Shown here: in pieces, positions 1 to 5,966 of the stretch
How the letters are laid out: each line of letters opens with the position of its first letter
How positions within the stretch are numbered: position 1 is the first letter of the stretch
Origin: Elusimicrobiota bacterium
Lineage (GTDB): Bacteria > CG03 > SLGR01
DNA: 6,804 nucleotides
NCBI GenBank assembly: GCA_012511615.1
Contig: JAAZFS010000172.1
Coordinates: 1 to 6,804 of the forward strand
Direction of reading: 5' to 3'
The notes under the pieces: generated by a model
Databases searched by the model: none
What the model was told of the DNA's origin: nothing
Seen by the model: the letters and a program-made list of their open reading frames with translations, nothing else
Made by a program: the position numbers and the translations under genes

Positions 1-442
1 AGGACCCTAGAGCAAGCCCCAAGAGTGTAGTAATTCCAGACCTACCGGAAACATGGGCTCCCCTTTCGTAGAAAAGTTCTGCTAAAAAAGCCCCAATAAA
101 TGTTCCAAGTGCACTGCCAATAATAATAGCAATTCCGGATACCATAAGGCTCATAAACACCGCTCCCAAGAAACCCCCAATTAATGCTCCACGCACACCA
201 GCTGGTGCCCCAGCCCCCTTTTCCCTTCTACGGCCTGAAAAATAATATTCCAAAAATTCACCAAGAAATGTAATACAAAAAAATATTAAAACAAAAGTAA
301 TAGAAAAAACATTAAATCCATCAAATATAGAAGCAAGAAATAGCCCCACAAATCCTAGAAAGGAACCAGGTAGACCCATAATGGTAAGAACCATACCAGT
401 TAAAGTAAATAAGATTATAAAACCTATCAGATAAAAACTCAT
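1..442 (-). CDS. DUF456 family integral membrane protein (3' end beyond the window edge)
   Basis: The first 147 codons are visible and the frame is open to the left edge, so the C-terminus is missing. The protein is glycine-rich and almost wholly hydrophobic. Membrane segments lie at about residues 3-22, 27-40, 47-66, 86-110 and possibly 112-124. The GLPGSFLGF stretch near residue 23, the acidic LGEFLEYY near 60-67, a basic loop (GRRREKGAGAP, 70-80) and the GTFIGAFLAELFYE segment (113-126) match the layout of the DUF456 family, whose members are about 160 residues, so only a short tail should be missing. The start is the ATG at 440-442, which overlaps the bioY stop as ATGA and implies coupled translation. 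The AGG upstream is only 2 bases from the ATG, too close for a normal ribosome site, but the N-terminus fits the family and later Met codons fall inside it. The function of the family is unknown to me. Assignment is by motif recall. Confidence 0.8.
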   Translation of the reverse strand, partial: MSFYLIGFIILFTLTGMVLTIMGLPGSFLGFVGLFLASIFDGFNVFSITFVLIFFCITFLGEFLEYYFSGRRREKGAGAPAGVRGALIGGFLGAVFMSLMVSGIAIIIGSALGTFIGAFLAELFYERGAHVSGRSGITTLLGLALGS

Positions 443-963
443 TTCCTATAATTATAGGGTGCCGGTAACCGACGCATTACCAGTATAACCGCTATTCCTT
501 TAATAATATCCCCTGGTAAAAAAGGAAAGATACCCAGGAAAAAAGCCTCCTTGATTCCAATCCCAGTATGCAAAATGAGCCAGGGAATTCCAAAAAGATA
601 AACTAGTAGCAGACCTAGTACAATTGCAAGCCCACCTTTGCCTTTTCCGGCAATAAGTGAAACTAAAGGAGCCACCAAAATAAAGCCAAACAGATACCCA
701 CCAGTCGGCCCCAAAAGAAAACCTGGGCCGCTTCCCCCAGCAGAAAAAACAGGAAGACCAGCAAAGCCCATAAGAACATATGTAAGCTGACTTAAAAAAG
801 CATTCAGGGGATTTAGATAGATCCCCGATAAAATAATAAAAAAACTTTGCATGCTAACTGGAACTGGAGAAAAAGGAAGGGGAAGAATAATATAGGAACC
901 TATAGCTGTAAGCACGGCAAAAAGTGAAATCCGCACTAAAGGAGTTCTGCTTATATTTTTCAT
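439..963 (-). CDS. bioY: BioY biotin transporter (ECF S-component)
   Basis: This 174-residue membrane protein matches the BioY family in length and motifs. BioY is the substrate-binding subunit of biotin ECF transporters in the inner membrane; it works with EcfT and the EcfA ATPases, and in some bacteria has been reported to act alone. Visible family landmarks are LPLPFSPVPVSMQS (residues 27-40), the YVLMGFAGLPVF segment (62-73), LLGPTGGYLFGF (83-94), and near the C-terminus PFLPGDIIK (147-155), which contains the conserved Asp152 and Lys155. There are about six hydrophobic segments. The ATG at 961-963 is the only sensible start, because the next Met is residue 38, inside the first conserved motif. 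There is no clear Shine-Dalgarno in the short leader. The gene lies 31 bases after the tRNA-Glu CCA and overlaps the next gene by ATGA. No ecfT, ecfA or biotin synthesis gene is in the window, so its energising partners are unknown. Confidence 0.93.
   Translation of the reverse strand: MKNISRTPLVRISLFAVLTAIGSYIILPLPFSPVPVSMQSFFIILSGIYLNPLNAFLSQLTYVLMGFAGLPVFSAGGSGPGFLLGPTGGYLFGFILVAPLVSLIAGKGKGGLAIVLGLLLVYLFGIPWLILHTGIGIKEAFFLGIFPFLPGDIIKGIAVILVMRRLPAPYNYRK
445..458. repeat. 14-bp perfect palindrome at the bioY/DUF456 junction
   Basis: CCTATAATTATAGG is a perfect inverted repeat in the last codons of bioY (Pro-Tyr-Asn-Tyr-Arg), two bases before the DUF456 start codon. In the mRNA it could fold as a 5-bp stem with an AAUU loop, and its 3' arm contains the only purine-rich (AGG) ribosome-binding-like bases before that ATG. 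It could therefore hide the downstream initiation site until ribosomes translating bioY open it. The stem is short and AU-rich, and it also encodes protein, so it may be chance. Confidence 0.35.
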
Positions 964-994
964 AAGGTAGGTATAAAATAAAGAGTATAGTACT

Positions 995-1072
995 TGGTAG
1001 CGGCAACGGGATTTGAACCCGTGTCGCAGCCTTGAGAGGGCTGTGTCCTAGACCAGGCTAGACGATGCCGCC
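995..1072 (-). tRNA. tRNA-Glu (anticodon CUC)
   Basis: A complete 78-base cloverleaf including an encoded CCA. The acceptor stem GGCGGCA pairs with TGCCGCT, with a G1-U72 wobble at the first pair and discriminator A73. The D arm is the short tRNA-Glu type, GTC paired with GAC, with U13 opposite G22 and GG in the loop. The anticodon stem CAGCC/GGCTG encloses the loop CTCTCAA, so positions 34-36 read CUC and decode GAG. The variable loop is short (CGAC), and the T arm is ACGGG-TTCAAAT-CCCGT with perfect pairing. It lies 20 bases after the msbA stop and 31 bases before bioY on the same strand, with no visible promoter or terminator of its own, so it is probably cut from the operon transcript by RNase P and 3' processing enzymes. 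Confidence 0.96.
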
Positions 1073-1092
1073 GCCGTCGAAGCATCCTAACA

Positions 1093-2874
1093 TTAAATTG
1101 ATTGCATTTCAAACATCCGACGATAAAGACCTGGTATGGCAAGAAGTTCTTCGTGGCGACCCTCCTCTCTTACTTTACCGTCCTCCAAAACAATTATTTT
1201 ATCTGCATTTCTTACAGTTGAGAGTCTATGGGCAATTACCAAAGTTGTCCGATTTTTCATCAGTAAATCTAATGCATCCTGAACAAGTTTTTCCGACTCC
1301 GTATCAAGGTGAGAAGTCGCCTCATCCAGGATGAGTATTTCAGGATCCTTTATAAGAGCTCGAGCTATAGATATACGCTGTTTTTGACCCCCTGAAAGCT
1401 TAACTCCCTTTTCCCCCACTATGGTGTCATAACCATCGGGAAGCTGTTTTATAAACATATCAGCGTAAGCAGCCTCGGCATATTTCCTAACTTCATCATC
1501 ACTAAATTCCCCTAGACCGTAGCAGATATTATCCTTTACACTCATGTTAAATAGAATCACATCCTGCATAACCATGGCTATTTTTTTCCGTAGAGAACGG
1601 ACAGTATATTCTCTAATATCCTTTCCATCTATGGCAATAAATCCCGAAACTGGGTCAAAAAACCTTGGCACAAGGTTTATGAGAGTGCTCTTCCCAGCCC
1701 CTGAAGGACCCACCACGGCCGCAATACTGCCATGAGGGACATTGATATTGATGTTTTTCAATACAAGATCCCCATCCCCATAGCGATAGGAAACGTCTCT
1801 GAACTCCAAACTTTGGTTGAAATCTTTCAGAATTTTGAGATTACTGCGCTCAACAAGCGGAGATTTTTCATCTAAAATTTCAAATATTCTTTCTGCTGCA
1901 GCCAATGATTTCTGAAGTTCTTGGTTCAGACCTGCAAAGTTTTTTGCAGGCGTATAGAGTGCCACTATATATCCTAACAAGAGAAAGAAATCACCTGGGG
2001 TTACACTATCTCTAATAACGGCGCCACCTATAGTGACTATAGCAAGGGCAACTCCGGAGATGGCAAGAAATTCAATAAAAGCTCCCTGAAAAGCATCAAT
2101 TTTTTCTGATTTTAAAACAAGGCTAATAAAGCGCTTATTGGCCTTTTCCATTTCTTTCTGCTCTTCCTTCTCCATAGAGAAGCTTTTCACCAAACGAACC
2201 CCAGAGATTTTTTCGGATAAAAAATCATATATATCAGCCATCCTCTGCTGGCCCTTACGACCGAGATTCCTCAACATTTTCGAGAACAAAACCAGCGGAA
2301 GTATAATTAAAAGAAAGCCCAAAATTGTCATAAGAGCCCATTTGGGATTAAAGAATATTATCATTCCCAAAAGTATAATAAGCATAAGCCCATCTCTTAC
2401 AAACCTAGCTGGTATCTTTACGATAGAATTTTCAAGGTATTTCACGTCGTTTGTTATACGGGAAAGGATCTGTCCTGTCGGATTATTAGAGTAATATTCA
2501 AGCGATTGATATACTAGGTGGCCAAATAACCTATTTCTTATATCCATGGTTACGTGCTGTCCAATATAGGCCATAAGATATTTTGAGAAAAAATCAAATA
2601 CTCCCTTTAGAAGCGCCAAGCTTATTATAGCAAGAGCCAGAAAATTTACTGCTGCATCTCTCGGAATTTCATATTTAAGAAATGGTATAACAATCACCTC
2701 ACTGGACGCGAAAATAATATCCATTACAGGCTTTACCATTGTAATTATTGAAGGCATTAGGGTCCCTACAAAGGAGAGACAGATAATTCCTATTATAAAT
2801 ATACATTTATAGGGCTTTACAAACTGGCCCAACCTTTTAAAGATAAGCCAGTTACTTATTTTATTATTACTCAT
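1093..2874 (-). CDS. msbA: MsbA-type lipid A/LPS flippase, ABC exporter half-transporter
   Basis: This 593-residue protein has the layout of a homodimeric type IV ABC exporter; E. coli MsbA has 582 residues. The transmembrane domain (about residues 15-325) has six helices, near 22-42, 72-92, 160-177, 179-197, 268-287 and 293-310, and carries the typical SLEYYSNNPTGQILSRITND coupling segment around 124-143. The nucleotide-binding domain follows (about 355-590): Walker A GPSGAGKS at 389-396, Q-loop Gln437, signature LSGGQ at 493-497, Walker B ILILDE with catalytic Glu518, D-loop SHLD, and H-loop His549. All ATPase residues are intact. It would flip lipid A-core across the inner membrane using ATP. 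The family call rests mainly on context: it directly follows lpxA with a 4-base ATGA overlap in a lipid A operon. From the protein alone it could be another lipid or multidrug exporter of the same family. A strong GAGGGG ribosome site precedes the ATG. Confidence 0.88.
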   Translation of the reverse strand: MSNNKISNWLIFKRLGQFVKPYKCIFIIGIICLSFVGTLMPSIITMVKPVMDIIFASSEVIVIPFLKYEIPRDAAVNFLALAIISLALLKGVFDFFSKYLMAYIGQHVTMDIRNRLFGHLVYQSLEYYSNNPTGQILSRITNDVKYLENSIVKIPARFVRDGLMLIILLGMIIFFNPKWALMTILGFLLIILPLVLFSKMLRNLGRKGQQRMADIYDFLSEKISGVRLVKSFSMEKEEQKEMEKANKRFISLVLKSEKIDAFQGAFIEFLAISGVALAIVTIGGAVIRDSVTPGDFFLLLGYIVALYTPAKNFAGLNQELQKSLAAAERIFEILDEKSPLVERSNLKILKDFNQSLEFRDVSYRYGDGDLVLKNININVPHGSIAAVVGPSGAGKSTLINLVPRFFDPVSGFIAIDGKDIREYTVRSLRKKIAMVMQDVILFNMSVKDNICYGLGEFSDDEVRKYAEAAYADMFIKQLPDGYDTIVGEKGVKLSGGQKQRISIARALIKDPEILILDEATSHLDTESEKLVQDALDLLMKNRTTLVIAHRLSTVRNADKIIVLEDGKVREEGRHEELLAIPGLYRRMFEMQSI

Positions 2875-3647
2875 CTATTGTAGACCCCTCTTTTAGAAGC
2901 CCGGACAAACCTGACCATCCACTTTACATTTTCTGATTCCATAATCGGGTCACTCTCAAGGACTTCAAGAGCCTGCGAAATATTCATTTTAGATCTGAAT
3001 AAAATTCTGTAGGCTTGGGAAATTGCGGCAATTTCATCTTCAGAAAAATTTCTTCTCTTTAAACCAACCGAGTTAATCCCAGCCAGACGGACTGGACTTC
3101 CCGCAACCTTACAGAAAGGCGGAACATCCTTTGCTATGCGGCTCGCACCTCCTACAAATGAAAAGGCGCCTATGGAGGCAAACTGATGGACAGGAGTTAG
3201 GCCACCTATAATAGCATTTTTTTCCACTGTAACATGACCGGCCAAGGTCGCACAGTTGGATAGTATAACCCCGTCGCCAACTATACAATCGTGAGCAATA
3301 TGTACATAGGACATCAGAAGTGCGTTTTTCCCTACGCTTGTCTTTTTTCTGTCGCTAGTACCCCGGTTTATAGTCACATACTCTCTTATAACAGTCCCTG
3401 AACCGATTTCAACTCTGGTCTCTTCACCCGCATATTTCAAATCTTGGGGGGCATTTCCTATAACCGAACCGACCCCTATGCTGACTCCCTCCCCAATATC
3501 TGTCCAACCTTCAATAACTGCATGGGCATCTATGGAACTATTTGCCCCTATAGATACATCACCCCGTATAACAGCATAAGGTCCTACTGAGACACCCTCG
3601 GCAAGCCGAACGCTTTTTTCAATTATAGCCGTAGGATGAATGCTCAT
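2871..3647 (-). CDS. lpxA: UDP-N-acetylglucosamine O-acyltransferase LpxA
   Basis: LpxA performs the first step of lipid A synthesis in the cytoplasm, moving a 3-hydroxyacyl chain from ACP to the 3-OH of UDP-GlcNAc. The 258 residues (E. coli 262) begin with a left-handed beta-helix of hexapeptide repeats (about 1-185) and end with a short helical domain (about 198-255). The segment SYVHIAHDC places the catalytic His at 119 (E. coli His125). NRGT near 94, ATLAGHVTVE (133-142) and VHQF (153-156) are family hallmarks, and the helical tail distinguishes it from LpxD. The residue matching E. coli Gly173, part of the acyl-length ruler, is Gly167 here, which suggests a long (about C14) hydroxyacyl chain. 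The ATG overlaps the lpxC-fabZ stop as ATGA. No clear Shine-Dalgarno precedes it, so translation is probably coupled. It also overlaps msbA downstream by 4 bases. Confidence 0.97.
   Translation of the reverse strand: MSIHPTAIIEKSVRLAEGVSVGPYAVIRGDVSIGANSSIDAHAVIEGWTDIGEGVSIGVGSVIGNAPQDLKYAGEETRVEIGSGTVIREYVTINRGTSDRKKTSVGKNALLMSYVHIAHDCIVGDGVILSNCATLAGHVTVEKNAIIGGLTPVHQFASIGAFSFVGGASRIAKDVPPFCKVAGSPVRLAGINSVGLKRRNFSEDEIAAISQAYRILFRSKMNISQALEVLESDPIMESENVKWMVRFVRASKRGVYNR
2885..2890 (-). promoter_or_regulatory. Ribosome-binding site of msbA
   Basis: GAGGGG on the minus strand, 10 bases before the msbA ATG and inside the 3' end of lpxA. It is the clearest Shine-Dalgarno sequence in the operon and supports the chosen msbA start. 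It may allow msbA some independent initiation even though the gene overlaps lpxA. Confidence 0.6.
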
Positions 3648-4939
3648 TTATCAACTATGGAGAACATAAACTCCGCCTCCGCTATTTTTCTATCTCCCAC
3701 ATAACAAACACCGGCAACCTTTCCACTACTACCGCGGGCACGCTTTAACTCTACTCGCGAGGAAAGCATATCCGGAGGTCGCGCATCACCAAAAAATTTC
3801 GCATGGTCAATTACAATAAAGTATGCCAGTTTTTCCTTGAACTCCGAATCGGAAAGTAGCATAAGTGCCGATGACTGGGCAATAAATTCAATCAAAAGAA
3901 CTCTCGGAAACACTGGACTATCTGGAAAATGCCCCTTAAAAAAAGGTTCATTCACTGTGATGTTCTTATATCCATAGGCAATTTTCTTTGAAGGCTCTAC
4001 TATAATTCTATCTACAAGAAGAAAGGGATATCGATGGGGCAAGATTTTCATCAAGTCAGGAAGCTCGACCTGCTCTGCTTCTTTTGAGGGACTATACTGA
4101 CGCTTAAGATAATTTTCCTTGAGTTTTTTAACAAACTCCACATTAGCAGCATGGCCGCAACGATTAGCTATCACAGATCCTTTTATGGGCATTCCAAGCA
4201 AATAAAGGTCTCCTATAAGATCCAAAATTTTATGTCTTACAAATTCATCATCAAATCTGAGCTCGGTATTTATTATATCCTCTTCCCCAACCACAATTGT
4301 ATTATTGAAGTTCCCACCTTTACCAAGACCCATTTTTTTCAGTAGCTCTATCTCTGCCTCAAAACAAAAAGTACGGGCTGGTGCGATACCCTTAAGAAAA
4401 TTTTCCTTATTAGAATCTATACTCAAAAATTGAGTGCCAAGAACCTTATCGGAGTACTGTATAGTTGCACTTATGGTAAATTTATCAGCTGGAAAAACTG
4501 CAAGCTCGCTACCTCCAGATGAATAAAATATGGGTTCCTCTACAATAAAATACTCTCTCTCTGCATCCTGTTTCTTTATCCCTGCTTCAAGTAAGGCAGA
4601 GCTGAAAAATTCGGCACTTCCATCCCCAATAGGAAGTTCTATAGAATCAATTTCTACGACAAGATTATCAATTCCAAGGCCACTAGCGGCGGAAAGAAGA
4701 TGTTCTACAGTGTGGACAATCGCATCTCCTTTTTGAATGGTTGTCCCCCTAGAGACATCAACTACATAATCCACCAAGGCAGGTACCGAGGGGCTCCCCT
4801 CAAGATCCGTACGAACAAAAACAATACCTTCTCCAGGCTCCGCTGGAAGAAACCTTAAGTTCGACTCTACTCCTGAATGAATACCTATACCAGAAATGGA
4901 TAGGGGGTTTTTAATTGTATGTTGGAAATCTTTACTCAC
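3644..4939 (-). CDS. lpxC-fabZ: Bifunctional LpxC-FabZ fusion (UDP-3-O-acyl-GlcNAc deacetylase / 3-hydroxyacyl-ACP dehydratase)
   Basis: One uninterrupted frame joins the two enzymes (431 residues from the GTG start, used for numbering). Residues 1 to about 280 are LpxC, the zinc deacetylase that commits the cell to lipid A. Zinc ligands are His80, His236 and Asp240; Glu79 is the general base, His263 the second catalytic His, and Thr190 in ARTF a substrate contact. These sit within two residues of their E. coli counterparts (79, 238, 242, 78, 265, 191). Residues from about 290 are FabZ, the fatty-acid dehydratase: LPHRYPF at 300-306, catalytic His337 in GHFP and Glu351. Three usual glycines of FabZ are replaced (Asp340, Arg346, Pro389). 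Start choice: GTG at 4937-4939, overlapping the lpxD stop by 8 bases, gives the family N-terminus; a TTG at 4967-4969 would add 10 basic residues and cannot be excluded. Such fusions are known in Bacteroidota and relatives. It overlaps lpxA by ATGA. Confidence 0.95.
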   Translation of the reverse strand: MSKDFQHTIKNPLSISGIGIHSGVESNLRFLPAEPGEGIVFVRTDLEGSPSVPALVDYVVDVSRGTTIQKGDAIVHTVEHLLSAASGLGIDNLVVEIDSIELPIGDGSAEFFSSALLEAGIKKQDAEREYFIVEEPIFYSSGGSELAVFPADKFTISATIQYSDKVLGTQFLSIDSNKENFLKGIAPARTFCFEAEIELLKKMGLGKGGNFNNTIVVGEEDIINTELRFDDEFVRHKILDLIGDLYLLGMPIKGSVIANRCGHAANVEFVKKLKENYLKRQYSPSKEAEQVELPDLMKILPHRYPFLLVDRIIVEPSKKIAYGYKNITVNEPFFKGHFPDSPVFPRVLLIEFIAQSSALMLLSDSEFKEKLAYFIVIDHAKFFGDARPPDMLSSRVELKRARGSSGKVAGVCYVGDRKIAEAEFMFSIVDK

Positions 4940-5966
4940 TGGGTTTGAGCGCTTTCGATATTTCTTCAACCTGCCTGAATAAACGTGGCAACTTCCGTAT
5001 GAGAACGTTTAACTTTCTTGCGGAAGAGTGCTCCATAGCTGGGTAGCCAGATACAAGCTGTCCGGGGGGAACATTTCTTGTAACTCCAGCTTGGGCACCT
5101 ACCATAGCTCCACTTCCTATGCGTATATGCCCCACAATTCCTGCCTGCCCGGCAAGGACGGCGTAATCCTCCACAATTGTTGATCCAGCGATACCTACCT
5201 GGGAAATGATCAAACAGTTGCGACCAATTTCCACATTGTGAGCTATCTGAACAAGGTTATCTATTTTTGTACCATCTCCAATAACAGTATCGCCAGGAGA
5301 ACCCCGATCTATGCTTACATTAGAGCCAATTTCTACATCATTACCTATAGAAACACCACCAACCTGTGGTACTTTTAAATGCCGACCATCCTCCGTAGAA
5401 AACCCAAAACCTTCACCACCAATTACAGTAGAAGAATTGACCACTACCCTTTCTCCGAGAGTTACCTTATCCATAATAGTCACCTTAGGATACAACAAAC
5501 TCCCGGCACCAATTTTAACTCCGCATCCAATGTAAGAGCCAGGATAAATGGAGACACCGTCCCCTATTACGGCATCTTTCTCTATCCGAACGAAATCCCC
5601 AATATTTACTTGGCTCCCTAGGCTAGCCTTAGGATCAACTGATGCCAAGGGGCTTATACCCTCAAAGGGTATCTCTTTTTTTGGATATAGGGCTTCAAGA
5701 ATTTTCCTATAGGCAACAGCGGGATCGGCAACCCGAATATAGGCGGAGGTTCTCAAAGGATCAGCATCCATAGAAACTATCACTGCAGCAGCTCTTGTTT
5801 CTTCTAAGAGACTCTTGTATTTGGGGTTTGCAAGAAATGTAATTTCAGCGGGCCCGGCATTTTCCAGTGTATTGGCGGCTTCAATTACCAGGCCTGGATT
5901 ACCAGTTAGTTCTCCCGCTACTATCTCAGCGACTTCGCCGAGCGTAAGATTATTTATATTTTTCAT
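4932..5966 (-). CDS. lpxD: UDP-3-O-(3-hydroxyacyl)glucosamine N-acyltransferase LpxD
   Basis: LpxD adds the second 3-hydroxyacyl chain, to the 2-amino group exposed by LpxC, giving the diacylated UDP-glucosamine. The 344 residues (E. coli 341) show the three-part LpxD plan. An N-terminal uridine-binding-like domain (about 1-100) includes TLENAGPAEITFLANPKY around 33-50. A hexapeptide-repeat beta-helix spans about 105-305, and a C-terminal amphipathic helix (about 312-340) ends in a Lys/Arg/Leu-rich stretch. The catalytic His is His243 in QIAHNV (E. coli His239), and IGGEGFGFS near 182-190 is the conserved loop. The ATG at 5964-5966 lies inside the last codons of ompH (17-base overlap). An AAAGGA lies about 14 bases upstream of the ATG, rather far. 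Its own end overlaps lpxC-fabZ. Nothing suggests damage. Confidence 0.97.
   Translation of the reverse strand: MKNINNLTLGEVAEIVAGELTGNPGLVIEAANTLENAGPAEITFLANPKYKSLLEETRAAAVIVSMDADPLRTSAYIRVADPAVAYRKILEALYPKKEIPFEGISPLASVDPKASLGSQVNIGDFVRIEKDAVIGDGVSIYPGSYIGCGVKIGAGSLLYPKVTIMDKVTLGERVVVNSSTVIGGEGFGFSTEDGRHLKVPQVGGVSIGNDVEIGSNVSIDRGSPGDTVIGDGTKIDNLVQIAHNVEIGRNCLIISQVGIAGSTIVEDYAVLAGQAGIVGHIRIGSGAMVGAQAGVTRNVPPGQLVSGYPAMEHSSARKLNVLIRKLPRLFRQVEEISKALKPSE

Noticed and set aside
964..994. Possible terminator or bioY promoter in the gap after the tRNA
   Set aside because: The only stem is four base pairs (AGTA/TACT). A TATACT-like box exists but the best -35-like bases (TTGCCG in the tRNA) are only 11 bases from it. 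No BirA-type palindrome or riboswitch fits in 31 bases.
960..1142. Minus-strand 60-codon frame running through the tRNA
   Set aside because: It is in another frame over the msbA end, and half its codons are tRNA sequence.
1065..1334. Plus-strand open frame of 89 codons across the msbA 3' end and tRNA 5' end
   Set aside because: It lies antisense to the conserved ATPase domain and the tRNA, and has no recognisable motifs or ribosome site.
2138..2494. Plus-strand open frame of 118 codons inside msbA
   Set aside because: It is antisense to the MsbA membrane domain, whose frame is intact and conserved; composition is a shadow of hydrophobic codons.
5311..5621. Two overlapping plus-strand frames inside lpxD
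   Set aside because: Both are antisense to the LpxD hexapeptide repeats, with no motif of their own.
3200..5700. Repeating short motifs in lpxA and lpxD that look like DNA repeats
   Set aside because: They reflect the protein hexapeptide repeats (I/V-G pattern) of the beta-helix enzymes and not a DNA repeat array or CRISPR.
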